Of a stretch of 64,000 nucleotides of DNA, positions 1-10,030 are shown piece after piece; position 1 is the first letter of the stretch; the number at the start of each line of letters is the position of its first letter. The notes beneath the pieces were generated by a model. The model ran no database searches. It was not told the origin of the DNA and worked only from the letters and a program-made list of their open reading frames with translations. The DNA is taken from NCBI RefSeq assembly GCF_014490745.1, contig NZ_LZEU01000001.1, forward strand, positions 2,135,501 through 2,199,500, written 5' to 3'. The translations under genes and the position numbers were made by a program. This DNA comes from Pseudomonas alcaligenes (lineage in GTDB: Bacteria; Pseudomonadota; Gammaproteobacteria; Pseudomonadales; Pseudomonadaceae).

Positions 1-844
1 GCGCTGGCATGCTGCCCTTGCGGCCGTAGCGAATGGTCTGCTGCAGCTGGGCATAGCTGCTGCCATAGATGAAGGCGGCGGGCTTGGTCAGATTCGGCGC
101 GCCCATCAGCGGCGTACCCAGGCCTTCCTTGCCGTGGCAGGCGAAGCAGGTGCTGTCGAAGATCTGCTGGCCGGCGGCGATATCGGCCTGCTCGCCTTCC
201 GGTAGCTTGCGCCCGCCCAGCTGGGTCAGCACATAGGCGGCGACGTTGTGCACGCCAGCGTCGCCAATCAGCAGGCCGTGGGCCGGCATCTCGCCATGGC
301 GGCCGCCGAGGATGGTGGTCTTGATGGTGGCGGCGTCGCCGCCCCAGCGCCATTCGTTGTCGGTCAGATTGGGGAAGCCGTAGGAGCCCTTGGCATCGGA
401 GCCATGGCAGACCGAGCAGTTGGAGGCGAACAGGCGGCCACCCATCTTCAGCGCCTGAGGATTCTTGGCGACGTCTTCGATCGGCATGGCGGCGTACTTG
501 GCGAAGATCGGCCCGTACTCGGCTTCGGCGCGATCCATCTCGCGCTGCCATTGTTTGACCTGGGTCCAGCCGTCCTGGTAACCGGGCAGGCGGCCCTGCC
601 AGTTGCCCAGGCCTGGGTACAGCACCAGGTAGCCGGCGGCGAAGATCAGGGTGCCGAGAAACAGCATGAACCACCATTTCGGCAGGGGGTTGTCGAACTC
701 CTCGATGCCGTCGAAGGCATGCCCCAGGGTTTCCTCGGTCTGCCCGGGGCGCTGGCCACGGCGAGTGGCGAAGATCAGCCAGGTCAGTGCCAGCAGGGTA
801 CCGAGGGTGAGCAGGGCGACGTACCAGCTCCAGAATTGTGTCAT
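1..844 (-). CDS. ccoP: cbb3-type cytochrome c oxidase subunit III (CcoP), partial at window edge
   Basis: Membrane-anchored dihaem cytochrome c that passes electrons from soluble cytochromes to the CcoN/CcoO core of the high-affinity cbb3 oxidase. The visible N-terminal 281 residues begin [12 protein letters not shown]. They carry a first membrane segment near residues 8-27, a second near 57-77 (after the NPLPKWW motif typical of CcoP), and two haem sites, CSVCH and CFACH. The C-terminus lies beyond base 1. The start is 5 nt after the ccoO stop, so the two are co-transcribed. The family is certain; the gene is cut only by the window end. Confidence 0.95.
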   Translation of the reverse strand, partial: MTQFWSWYVALLTLGTLLALTWLIFATRRGQRPGQTEETLGHAFDGIEEFDNPLPKWWFMLFLGTLIFAAGYLVLYPGLGNWQGRLPGYQDGWTQVKQWQREMDRAEAEYGPIFAKYAAMPIEDVAKNPQALKMGGRLFASNCSVCHGSDAKGSYGFPNLTDNEWRWGGDAATIKTTILGGRHGEMPAHGLLIGDAGVHNVAAYVLTQLGGRKLPEGEQADIAAGQQIFDSTCFACHGKEGLGTPLMGAPNLTKPAAFIYGSSYAQLQQTIRYGRKGSMPA

Positions 845-849
845 GTGGC

Positions 850-1463
850 TTACCTCTTGTTCTTCAGGCTGGTGCCGAGCACCTGCAGGTAGTCGACCAG
901 TGCATCCATCTCGCTGTGGCCGGCCACGGCGGCGCGGGCGCCGGCGATGTCGGCGTCGCTGTAGGGCACGCCGAGTTGGCGCAGGGCGTTCATCTTGGCG
1001 GCGCTGTCCTTGCCGTCGAGCTTGCTCTCGACCAGCCAGGGGTAGGCCGGCATCTTCGACTCAGGTACCACGTTGCGCGGGTTGTACAGGTGGGCACGGT
1101 GCCAATCGTCCGAGTAGCGGCTGCCGACCCGGGCCAGATCCGGGCCGGTACGCTTGGAGCCCCACAGGAACGGGTGATCCCACACGCTTTCACCGGCCAC
1201 CGAGTAGTGGCCGTAGCGTTCGGTTTCGGCGCGGAACGGGCGCACCATCTGCGAGTGGCAGCCAACGCAGCCCTCGCGGATATAGATGTCGCGACCTTCC
1301 AGCTGCAGGGCGGTGTAGGGCTTCATGCCGTCGACCGGGGTGTTGGTGACGTCCTGGAAGAACAGCGGGACGATCTGGGTCAGGCCGCCGATGCTGACGG
1401 CCAGCACCATGGCAATGGCCAGCAGGCCGACGTTCTTTTCGAGGATCTCGTGCTTGCTGCTCA

Positions 1464-1464
<1 letters not shown>
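850..1464 (-). CDS. ccoO: cbb3-type cytochrome c oxidase subunit II (CcoO)
   Basis: Mono-haem membrane-anchored cytochrome c subunit of cbb3 oxidase, 204 residues. A membrane anchor near residues 10-36 is followed by the haem c motif CVGCH inside [13 protein letters not shown], and by the conserved [20 protein letters not shown] block with the axial-ligand region ending in KMPAYPWL. Its ATG overlaps the ccoN stop by one base, and only 5 nt separate it from ccoP. There is therefore no room for ccoQ, which lies between ccoO and ccoP in many pseudomonads. Confidence 0.96.
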
Positions 1465-2900
<1,436 letters not shown>

Positions 2901-2941
2901 GTGTTGGGCTTCCATCCACGGTTATAAAAAGCAGGGCAAGC

Positions 2942-3610
2942 ATGGGTAAAGGCAAGGCAGCGGTTATTGATCAGGATCAATGCCGAGAGAAGGGCTGGCT
3001 GTGGAACGGGGCGGACGGAATGTCGCAGTACAGCCTGATCCTCGCCCATGGCGCCGGTGCGCCGATGGACAGCGGCTTCATGCAGCACATGGCCGAGCTG
3101 CTGGCGGCGTGTGGGGTCAACGTGCTGCGCTTCGAGTTCCCCTATATGGCGGCGCGGCGCGCGGATGGCGGCAAGCGCCCGCCCAACCCGCAGGCGCAGC
3201 TGCTGGAATGCTGGCGCGAGGTCTACCGCACGGTGCGTGCGCAGCTCGGCGGAACCTTGGCGATTGGCGGCAAGTCCATGGGCGGGCGCATGGCCAGCCT
3301 GTTGGCGGATGAGCTGGAGGCCGATGCGCTGGTCTGCCTGGGCTACCCCTTCTATGCCGCGGGCAAGCCGGAGAAGCCGCGGGTGGAGCATTTGCGCGAG
3401 CTGCAGACTCGCACGCTGATCGTTCAGGGTGAGCGCGATGCCCTGGGTAATCGCGAGGCAGTGGCAGGTTACAGCCTGGCGCCGGCTATCGCAGTCGAGT
3501 GGCTGGCGGCGGCGGATCACGATCTCAAGCCGCTGAAGGCCTCCGGCTTCAGCCATGAGCAGCATCTGCAGCATGCGGCGCAGCAGGTGGCGGCGTTTCT
3601 CCGGGGCTGA
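2942..3610 (+). CDS. alpha/beta-hydrolase, TEX30/KANL3-like family
   Basis: Predicted cytoplasmic alpha/beta-hydrolase, about 222 residues, substrate unknown. It shows the oxyanion strand LILAHGAGAPMDS, a nucleophile elbow GGKSMGGRMAS, an acidic residue in IVQGERDALG and a His in AADHDLKP, forming a plausible Ser-Asp-His triad. The start is uncertain. ATG 2942 keeps the GWLWNGA segment that I recall as conserved in relatives; ATG 3020 (MSQYSLIL) is the alternative and would leave the Anr box outside the gene. It is divergent from ccoN and ends at a bidirectional terminator shared with aer. Confidence 0.8.
   Translation: MGKGKAAVIDQDQCREKGWLWNGADGMSQYSLILAHGAGAPMDSGFMQHMAELLAACGVNVLRFEFPYMAARRADGGKRPPNPQAQLLECWREVYRTVRAQLGGTLAIGGKSMGGRMASLLADELEADALVCLGYPFYAAGKPEKPRVEHLRELQTRTLIVQGERDALGNREAVAGYSLAPAIAVEWLAAADHDLKPLKASGFSHEQHLQHAAQQVAAFLRG
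2967..2980 (-). promoter_or_regulatory. Anr/FNR box upstream of ccoN
   Basis: TTGATCAGGATCAA is a perfect match to the FNR/Anr consensus TTGAT-N4-ATCAA. Its centre is about 74 bp upstream of the ccoN start. A TATAAC-like -10 on the minus strand (2921-2926) would put the box near -60, the class I activation position. Oxygen-regulated cbb3 operons are known Anr targets, so low-oxygen induction of ccoNOP is likely. The box may lie inside the first codons of the oppositely oriented hydrolase gene if that gene starts at 2942. Confidence 0.8.
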
Positions 3611-3621
3611 ACGTCAGGCAG

Positions 3622-3649
3622 AAAAAAGGCCGGCAATTGCCGGCCTTTT
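3622..3649. terminator. Bidirectional rho-independent terminator between hydrolase gene and aer
   Basis: The perfect palindrome GGCCGGCAATTGCCGGCC (3628-3645) is flanked by an A-run on the left and TTTT on the right. It can therefore terminate the hydrolase transcript on the plus strand and aer on the minus strand. The two genes converge here. Confidence 0.9.
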
Positions 3650-3663
3650 GCTTGCTGCTGGAG

Positions 3664-5229
3664 TCAGCGGTTGAAGCGCTCCACCAGGGCGTACTGATCC
3701 TGCGCGGTGCTGGTCAGTTCCTCGCTGAGCAGGGCAGTGTTCTGCGCTTCGCCAGCGGTCTGGTCGGCCAGCTGGGCGATGGTGGTGATGTTCTGGTTGA
3801 TCTCGTCGGCCACCGCGCTCTGTTCTTCGGCGGCGGCGGCGATCTGGTTGGCCATGTCGGTGATGTTGGCCACCGCCTCGCTGATGCCAACCAGTGCCTG
3901 ATCCGCCTGCAGCACGCGCTCGACACCGTCGTCGGCCTGCTTGCGGCCGATCTCCATGGTCAGCACCGCTTCTTCGGCGGTGCGCTGCAGCTTGGCGATC
4001 AGGGCGTGGATCTGTCCGGTGGATTCGGCAGTACGCTGGGCCAGTGAGCGTACCTCGTCGGCTACCACGGCAAAGCCGCGACCCATTTCACCGGCCCGCG
4101 CTGCCTCGATGGCGGCGTTGAGCGCGAGCAGGTTGGTCTGGTCGGCGATGCCCTTGATCACGTCGACCACGCCACCGATCTCGTTGCTGTCCTGAGCCAG
4201 GCGCGACACGGTTTCGCCGGTTTCGCCGACCGAGATGGACAGGCGCTGGATGGCTTCGCGGGTTTCCGCGGCGACTTCGCGGCCCTGGCCGGTCAGGCGG
4301 TTGGCTTCCTGGGTGGCGATGGCGGTGCGCGCGACGTTGCTGGCGACTTCCAGGGTGGTGGCTGCCATTTCGTTGACTGCGGTGGCGACCTGTTCGGTCT
4401 CCACGCGCTGGCGCTCCAGGCCGGCGGAGCTGTTGTGGGCCAGGTGATCGGCCTGGCGGGCCTGGCTGGTCAGGCGTTCGGCGGTGTCCTGCAGGCGGGT
4501 CAGGCAGGTCTTCAGGCGGGCTTCCTGGCTGAGCATGGCCATTTCCAGGCGCGCCTCGGCGCCATGGCTATCGGTGTACATCTGCGCGATCAGCGGGTCG
4601 GAGGTGGTCTGCTCGGCCAGGCGCAGCAGGCGTTTCACGCCGCGGTTCTGCCAGGCCAGGCCGGCCAGGCCGAGCGGGATGGAGAGCAGGGCGGCAAGGG
4701 CGAAGCCCCAGCCGGAGCCGAGCCAGTGGCCGATCAGGAAGCCGATCTGGCTGATCAGAATAAATGGCAGCCAGGCCTGCACCACCGGCAGCCAGCGATC
4801 GCTGCTGGGGATCGCCGGCTTGCCGGCGTTGATCCGCGCATACAGGGCCTCGGCGCGGCGTATCTGTTCCGGCGTCGGCTTGACCCGCACCGATTCGTAG
4901 CCAACGACCTGGCCGTTCTCCAGCATGGGGGTGACATAGGCGTTGACCCAGTAATGGTCGCCGCTCTTGCAGCGGTTCTTGACCACGCCCATCCATGGGC
5001 GGCCCTTCTTCAGGGTGCTCCACAGGTGCTCGAAGACGGCCGGCGGCACGTCGGGGTGGCGTACCAGATTGTGCGGGGCGCGCAGCAGCTCATCGCGGCT
5101 GAAGCCGCTGATATCGATGAAGGCTTCGTTGCAGTAGGTGATCTGCCCCTTGGTATCGGTGGTCGAGATCAGCCGCTGCTGGGCGGGAAAGGTGCGCTCA
5201 CGCTGGGTGATGGGCTGGTTGTTTCGCAT
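3664..5229 (-). CDS. aer: Aerotaxis receptor Aer (PAS-domain methyl-accepting chemotaxis protein)
   Basis: Inner-membrane chemoreceptor sensing redox or oxygen through an FAD-binding PAS domain and signalling to CheA/CheW. The 521-residue protein has an N-terminal PAS domain (residues ~10-120) with Aer hallmarks such as [25 protein letters not shown] and [19 protein letters not shown] hydrophobic membrane region follows at about 150-195, then a long coiled-coil signalling domain with the conserved tip [19 protein letters not shown] near residue 361. There is no large periplasmic domain, as expected for Aer. In PAO1, as recalled, aer also lies near cco genes and acnA. Confidence 0.93.
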   Translation of the reverse strand: MRNNQPITQRERTFPAQQRLISTTDTKGQITYCNEAFIDISGFSRDELLRAPHNLVRHPDVPPAVFEHLWSTLKKGRPWMGVVKNRCKSGDHYWVNAYVTPMLENGQVVGYESVRVKPTPEQIRRAEALYARINAGKPAIPSSDRWLPVVQAWLPFILISQIGFLIGHWLGSGWGFALAALLSIPLGLAGLAWQNRGVKRLLRLAEQTTSDPLIAQMYTDSHGAEARLEMAMLSQEARLKTCLTRLQDTAERLTSQARQADHLAHNSSAGLERQRVETEQVATAVNEMAATTLEVASNVARTAIATQEANRLTGQGREVAAETREAIQRLSISVGETGETVSRLAQDSNEIGGVVDVIKGIADQTNLLALNAAIEAARAGEMGRGFAVVADEVRSLAQRTAESTGQIHALIAKLQRTAEEAVLTMEIGRKQADDGVERVLQADQALVGISEAVANITDMANQIAAAAEEQSAVADEINQNITTIAQLADQTAGEAQNTALLSEELTSTAQDQYALVERFNR

Positions 5230-5333
5230 GCTTGGGACTTCTTGCGCAGAGGACTGTTTAGAGAATCGGCTGGTGTTCTGGAAAATTTAGCCGGTATTTC
5301 GCTGAGGGGAGCAGTCTAACCTGTCCGTTCGGA

Positions 5334-5363
5334 TAATAATATTTTGGCGTCAAAATATTATTA
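5334..5363. repeat. Perfect 13-bp inverted repeat in the aer/algD control region
   Basis: Arms TAATAATATTTTG (5334-5346) and CAAAATATTATTA (5351-5363) are exact reverse complements around GCGT. The element is about 105 bp upstream of aer and 555 bp upstream of algD. It could be an operator for a dimeric regulator or an mRNA hairpin in the aer leader. No protein family is assigned. Confidence 0.7.
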
Positions 5364-5634
5364 GTTTGGGGGTCTTATTTATTATTTATTGGTCGTGTTT
5401 GGCAAAGTTATTTCCGGATTGTCATTGCTTATTCATGAATAACGTTTTTGCTGACTTTGCGGGGCTTCTCCTTGACTGAAAAATGGCAGTCAAAAAATTG
5501 GCTTGAAGGGGTTTTTATGCTGAAAAGTTGGGGTTTTATTCCCGAATGTAGCGGCCATTTTTTAGGTGTTACTTTCTAATTCTTGCCGTGTATGCTGCAT
5601 TGCAGAGCGCTTGCATCCTTTTGGTGCCAATAAT

Positions 5635-5650
5635 TTGGCATTTGTGATGC
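5635..5650 (+). promoter_or_regulatory. Candidate sigma-54 (-24/-12) promoter for algD
   Basis: TTGGCATTTGTGATGC has GG at 5637-5638 and GC at 5649-5650 with exactly ten bases between, and matches TGGCA fully and TTGC in three of four bases. A start near 5662 would give a leader of about 255 nt. RpoN influence on algD is reported in P. aeruginosa. No convincing AlgU promoter (GAACTT-N16/17-TCTGA) was found; AAACTT at 5705-5710 and TCGTGA at 5725-5730 are too close together. This is inferred from sequence only. Confidence 0.35.
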
Positions 5651-5917
5651 GCTTCACGCGTTACTAACGGTAACCAGGTTATTGTTTTTAAAGAATAACT
5701 TCTGAAACTTATGGAAAGTTGCAGTCGTGAATGTTTCTGGCATCTGTCTTGCTCTTATGGAAGTGGGCTTGAAGTTTGTCGTTCATGACTGAAGAGATGC
5801 GCGGATTTATGCAGTAGGAAGCTGGAGTTCGGGAGTCAGTAGTCCCTGTCGATCTAGCGAAGTTGTGTGGTTGGCCTGCGGCCTTCCGCATCGATAAACG
5901 CAAGGAGGAGATCGTTC

Positions 5918-7228
5918 ATGCGTATCAGCATTTTTGGGCTGGGTTACGTGGGCGCCGTGTGCGCCGGTTGCCTGTCGGCACGCGGGCATCAGATTGTGGG
6001 AGTGGACATCTCGGCGCTGAAGATCGACCTGATCAACAGCGGCAAGTCTCCGATCGTCGAGCCGGGGCTCGAGGAGTTGCTGCAGAAGGGCGTTAGCAGC
6101 GGCAAGCTGCGCGGCACCCTGAATGTGCGGGAAGCGGTGCTGGAGACCGACATCTCCTTCCTCGCGCCGCCAACGCCGAGCAAGCGCAATGGCGACCTGG
6201 ATGTGTCCTACATCGAGGAAGTCTGCGAGCAGATCGGCAAGGTTCTGCCGCTCAAATCCAGTCGCCATACCGTGGTGGTACGCAGCACCGTGCTGCCGGG
6301 CACCCTGCGCGGGGTGGTGATCCCAACCCTGGAGAAATACTCCGGGCTCAAGGCCGGCAAGGACTTCGGCGTGGCAGTGAACCCCGAGTTCCTGCGCGAG
6401 AGCACGGCAATCAAGGACTACGATTTCCCGGCGATGACCGTGATCGGCGAGCTGGACAGCATCTCCGGCGACCTGCTCGAGGAAATCTACAGCGAGCTGG
6501 ACGCGCCGATCATCCGCAAGACCATCGAAGTCGCGGAAATGATCAAGTACACCTGCAACGTCTGGCACGCGGCCAAGGTCACCTTCGCCAACGAGATCGG
6601 CAACATCGCCAAGGCGGTCGGCGTCGACGGTCGTGAGGTGATGGACGTGATCTGCCAGGATCACAAGCTCAACCTGTCCAAGTACTACATGCGCCCCGGC
6701 TTCGCCTTCGGCGGCTCCTGCCTGCCCAAGGACGTGCGCGCGCTGAACTACCGCGCCAACTCACTGGACGTCGAGTCGCCGCTGATCAGTTCGCTGATGC
6801 AGAGCAACGCGGCCCAGGTGCGCAAGGCCTACAACCTGATCGCCAGCCAGGACAAGCGCAAGGTGGCGCTGCTCGGTCTGAGCTTCAAGGCCGGTACCGA
6901 CGACCTGCGTGAAAGTCCGCTGGTGGAGCTGGCCGAGATGCTGATCGGCAAGGGCTTCGACCTGAAGATCTTCGACCGCAACGTCGAGTACGCCCGTGTC
7001 CACGGCGCCAACCGCGAGTACATCGAGTCGAAGATTCCCCACGTTTCCTCGCTGCTGCGGGCCGACCTCAACCAGGTGGTGGCCGATGCGGACGTGATCG
7101 TGCTGGGCAACGGCGACGAGATGTTCGAGACCCTCGCCCAGCAGGTACCGCCGGGCAAGAAGGTGATCGATCTGGTGGGCTTCATGAAGCAGACCAGTAC
7201 TGCCGAGCTGGAAGGGCTCTGCTGGTAA
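5918..7228 (+). CDS. algD: GDP-mannose 6-dehydrogenase AlgD
   Basis: Cytoplasmic NAD-dependent four-electron oxidation of GDP-mannose to GDP-mannuronate, the committed step of alginate synthesis. The 436 residues equal the P. aeruginosa length. The protein begins MRISIFGLGYVGAVCAGCLS with the Rossmann GxGYVG motif and has the catalytic cysteine at residue 268 in GFAFGGSCLPKD. The start at 5918 is set by AAGGAGGAG at 5902-5910; upstream in-frame codons are not needed. It is first gene of the alginate operon, behind the long AT-rich interval. Confidence 0.98.
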   Translation: MRISIFGLGYVGAVCAGCLSARGHQIVGVDISALKIDLINSGKSPIVEPGLEELLQKGVSSGKLRGTLNVREAVLETDISFLAPPTPSKRNGDLDVSYIEEVCEQIGKVLPLKSSRHTVVVRSTVLPGTLRGVVIPTLEKYSGLKAGKDFGVAVNPEFLRESTAIKDYDFPAMTVIGELDSISGDLLEEIYSELDAPIIRKTIEVAEMIKYTCNVWHAAKVTFANEIGNIAKAVGVDGREVMDVICQDHKLNLSKYYMRPGFAFGGSCLPKDVRALNYRANSLDVESPLISSLMQSNAAQVRKAYNLIASQDKRKVALLGLSFKAGTDDLRESPLVELAEMLIGKGFDLKIFDRNVEYARVHGANREYIESKIPHVSSLLRADLNQVVADADVIVLGNGDEMFETLAQQVPPGKKVIDLVGFMKQTSTAELEGLCW

Positions 7229-7252
7229 TCACGCCAGCTTGATACGTGCACA

Positions 7253-7280
7253 GGGCGTAACAACAACAATAACAACGCCC
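7253..7280 (+). promoter_or_regulatory. Stem-loop presenting an Hfq/Crc-like A-rich (CA) motif between algD and alg8
   Basis: GGGCGT (7253-7258) pairs with ACGCCC (7275-7280). The 16-base loop AACAACAACAATAACA is a textbook AAnAAnAA motif of the type bound by Hfq with Crc in Pseudomonas catabolite repression and carried by the decoy RNA CrcZ. It lies 36 nt before the alg8 start, whose ribosome site (ACGGGG) is modest. Repression of alg8 translation on preferred carbon sources is an inference from the motif. Confidence 0.55.
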
Positions 7281-7316
7281 CCGCTGCAGTGCGGAAACTG
7301 AGACGGGGCTAGCAAC

Positions 7317-8798
7317 ATGGATGGTCTTCAGGGGCGCTTGCGCAATGCCGCAGGCTGGCTGTTTTACGTCACGGTACTCATGGGCATGGCGCTGCTGCTA
7401 CCACGCAGCATCTTCGACCCGGAATCCAAGGACTTCTTACTGATACTGGGTGCCGTCGGCATCTGGCGTTACTCCATGGGCGCGATTCACTACCTGCGGG
7501 GAATGCTGTTCCTCTACGTGGTGTACCCCCATTACCGGCGCAAGGCTCGCCGTCTGGGGGCGGCGGCCAATCCATCGGAAGTGTTCCTGATGGTCACCAG
7601 CTTCCGTATCGACGCGCTGACCACGGCGGCGGTCTATCGCTCGGTGATTCAGGAAGCCATCAGCTGCGGTTACCCGACCACGGTGGTGTGTTCCATCGTC
7701 GAGCTGTCCGATGAGCTGCTGGTCAAGGGCCTGTGGGCGCGGATGAACCCGCCGCAGCGGGTCAAGCTGGACTTCGTCCGCATCGCCGGTACCGGCAAGC
7801 GCGACGGCCTGGCCCATGGCTTCCGTGCCATTTCCCGGCATCTGCCGGACGATGACGCGGTGGTGGCGGTGGTTGACGGCGACACCGTGCTCACCCCGGG
7901 CGTGGTGCGCAAGACCGTTCCCTATTTCAAGCTGTTCGACAACCTCGGTGGGCTCACTACCAACGAGTTCTGCGAGGTGCAGGGCAGCTACATCATGAGC
8001 GAGTGGCACAAGCTGCGCTTCGCCCAGCGCCACATCAACATGTGCTCGATGTCGCTGTCCAAGCGCGTGCTGACCCTGACCGGGCGCATGTCGGTGTTTC
8101 GCGCCAACGTGGTGACCAATCCGGGTTTCATCGCCGACGTCGAGAGCGACCACCTGGAACACTGGCGGCTGGGGCGTTTCAAGTTCCTTACCGGTGACGA
8201 CAAGTCCAGCTGGTACAGCCTGATGCGCCTGGGCTACGACACCTTCTACGTGCCGGATGCGGCGATCAACACGGTCGAGCACCCGCCGGAGAAGAGCTTC
8301 ATCAAGGCCAGTCGCAAGCTGATGTTCCGCTGGTACGGCAACAACCTGCGGCAGAACTCGCGCGCCCTCGGCCTCGGCCCCAACCGCCTGGGCTGGTTCA
8401 CCAGCCTGGTGCTGCTGGATCAGCGGGTGGCCATGTGGACCAGCCTGCTCGGCCCCTCGGTGGCGATCGTCGCCAGCATCAAGTACGGCTTCGCCTACCT
8501 GATGATCTACCTGCTGTGGATCGGCATTACCCGCCTGGTGCTGACCCTGCTGCTGCTGGCCTCAGGGCACCAGATCGGCCCGGCCTATCCGCTGATCCTC
8601 TATTACAACCAGATCGTTGGTGCGCTGGTGAAGGTGTACGTGTTCTTCCGCCTCGACCAGCAATCCTGGACTCGCCAGAAAACCAAGCTCGATCGCGACC
8701 TGGCCAGCTTCCAGCGCTGGTTCAACACCTGGTCGTCGCGGGCCATGACCTTTTCGGCGGGAAGCGTATTCGTCGCTGCCTTGATGTGGGTGGTGTGA
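7317..8798 (+). CDS. alg8: Alginate polymerase, glycosyltransferase family 2, Alg8
   Basis: Inner-membrane processive beta-glycosyltransferase that polymerises mannuronate from GDP-mannuronate. It has 493 residues against about 494 in P. aeruginosa. Two N-terminal membrane helices precede the GT2 domain, with DGD at residues 187-189 (VVDGDTVL), the [10 protein letters not shown] block, and D294-D295-K296 (GDDKSSW). Further membrane helices lie near residues 380-440 and at the C-terminus. It works with Alg44, whose PilZ domain supplies c-di-GMP activation. The 88-nt gap from algD holds an A-rich motif in a hairpin loop. Confidence 0.97.
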   Translation: MDGLQGRLRNAAGWLFYVTVLMGMALLLPRSIFDPESKDFLLILGAVGIWRYSMGAIHYLRGMLFLYVVYPHYRRKARRLGAAANPSEVFLMVTSFRIDALTTAAVYRSVIQEAISCGYPTTVVCSIVELSDELLVKGLWARMNPPQRVKLDFVRIAGTGKRDGLAHGFRAISRHLPDDDAVVAVVDGDTVLTPGVVRKTVPYFKLFDNLGGLTTNEFCEVQGSYIMSEWHKLRFAQRHINMCSMSLSKRVLTLTGRMSVFRANVVTNPGFIADVESDHLEHWRLGRFKFLTGDDKSSWYSLMRLGYDTFYVPDAAINTVEHPPEKSFIKASRKLMFRWYGNNLRQNSRALGLGPNRLGWFTSLVLLDQRVAMWTSLLGPSVAIVASIKYGFAYLMIYLLWIGITRLVLTLLLLASGHQIGPAYPLILYYNQIVGALVKVYVFFRLDQQSWTRQKTKLDRDLASFQRWFNTWSSRAMTFSAGSVFVAALMWVV

Positions 8799-8863
8799 GC
8801 GGCAACGGATGGCCGCCGGCCACGGGATGCCTGAGTTAACTCATTAATTTAAAGGGAAAGACC

Positions 8864-10030
8864 ATGAGCGCAGTGATGAGCCCAAGCAGCAATGCCAATG
8901 TTGTCCACGAGTCGGAGGCCCAGCGCCAGTACGCCCGCCTGAAATTGCCGGCCAAGATCGTCTACCGCAGCCCGCAAGGGCAGGAGCTGGAGGCGCAGCT
9001 GCTGGATCTGTCGGCAGGTGGTTTCAGCTTCGAGCCGAACACCGGCCTGGTCAGCGAGGGGCAGTACTTCAACGGCAAGCTGATGTTCGAGATCGAGGGC
9101 ATCGGTTTCGCCATGGACGTGGAGTTCCAGGTGCGCTCCATCATCGGTGGCAAGCGCGCCGGTTGCGAGTTCCACAACCTCAAGCCGCGCGAGATCGCGG
9201 CGCTGCGTTACCTGATCAGCTCCTTCCTCAGCGGTGAGCTGGTCAATGTCGGCGACCTGATTAGCACCCTGCAGCGCGAGAACTTCACCAAGCCGCGCAA
9301 CAACAAGGCCGAAGGGCCGAGCAGCCCGCTGGCCCGTCTGCGTGCTCTGGGCCTGAGCCTGGCCATCTTCCTGGTCGGGGTCAGTGCCTGCACCTACGTG
9401 CTCTACCAGCTGTACGACATCTACTTTGTCACCCACGCCGACTCGGCCCAGGTCGCGGTGCCCGGCCAGCAAGTGGCCATGCCGCGCGAGGGCTCGGTGC
9501 AGAGCCTGGTCAAGGTCGGTGATACGGTGGCCAAGGGCGCACCGGTGGCGACTTTCACCGCCACCATGCTGGACGCGCTGAAAGGTGTGCTGCCGGAGTC
9601 GGAGATGACCCCGGACAACCTTGAGCGTCTGTTCAGCAAGAACTTCCAGGGCACCCTGACCAGCCCCTGCGACTGCCGCGTGGTGTCCCAGCTGGTGGGC
9701 GATGGCCAGGTGGCGACCAAGGGCGCCGCGGTGTTCACCCTGGCCCCGGCCGACAGCGTAGCCACCGTCGAGGCGCGCTTCCCGTACCGTGCCTTCGATG
9801 AACTGCAGCCCGGCACCCAGGTGAGCTTCCTGGTGGGCGGCGAAACCGAGCCGCGCAGTGGCGTGATCAGCAGCATGGCGCTGCAGGATGGTGGCCTGGC
9901 CTCGGACATCCGCGTGATGATCGAGCCGGAACTGCCGCTGGCCAGCGAACTGGCCAAGCGCCCGGTGGATGTACGCATCCAGCCGCTGGGCGGCCTGTGG
10001 TCGAGCAACAGCCTGGCGGCCGGCAAATGA
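8864..10030 (+). CDS. alg44: Alginate co-polymerase / c-di-GMP receptor Alg44
   Basis: Inner-membrane PilZ protein required for polymerisation; c-di-GMP binding switches on Alg8. It has 388 residues. The N-terminal PilZ domain has R21xxxR25 (RQYAR) and D48xS50xGG (DLSAGG), i.e. all c-di-GMP contact motifs. One membrane helix follows at about 163-185, then a periplasmic membrane-fusion-like region with a lipoyl/barrel-type fold (REGSVQSLVKVGDTVAKG). The ribosome site AAGGGAAAG lies before ATG 8864. Its stop overlaps algK in ATGA, indicating translational coupling. Confidence 0.97.
   Translation: MSAVMSPSSNANVVHESEAQRQYARLKLPAKIVYRSPQGQELEAQLLDLSAGGFSFEPNTGLVSEGQYFNGKLMFEIEGIGFAMDVEFQVRSIIGGKRAGCEFHNLKPREIAALRYLISSFLSGELVNVGDLISTLQRENFTKPRNNKAEGPSSPLARLRALGLSLAIFLVGVSACTYVLYQLYDIYFVTHADSAQVAVPGQQVAMPREGSVQSLVKVGDTVAKGAPVATFTATMLDALKGVLPESEMTPDNLERLFSKNFQGTLTSPCDCRVVSQLVGDGQVATKGAAVFTLAPADSVATVEARFPYRAFDELQPGTQVSFLVGGETEPRSGVISSMALQDGGLASDIRVMIEPELPLASELAKRPVDVRIQPLGGLWSSNSLAAGK

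Larger units (their letters stand above)
5230..5917. other. 688-bp AT-rich gene-free interval between aer and algD
   Basis: No coding potential was found on either strand; the short antisense frames lack ribosome sites and family resemblance. The interval is visibly AT-rich against the GC-rich surroundings. It holds a perfect 13-bp inverted repeat (5334-5363), a CCGTTCG sequence resembling the core of an AlgR site (5325-5331), a smaller inverted repeat TGCCAA-TAAT-TTGGCA (5625-5640) and a sigma-54-like sequence (5635-5650). A long algD upstream region bound by many regulators (AlgU, AlgR, AmrZ, RpoN) is known in P. aeruginosa, so this is the probable alginate control region. Confidence 0.75.

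Noticed and set aside
5325..5331. AlgR-like CCGTTCG sequence upstream of algD
   Set aside because: Only seven bases match the CCGTTCGTC core, which occurs by chance easily; kept as a remark, not a feature.
5709..5903. 64-codon minus-strand frame in the algD leader
   Set aside because: No ribosome site or similarity, and it lies in the algD upstream region.
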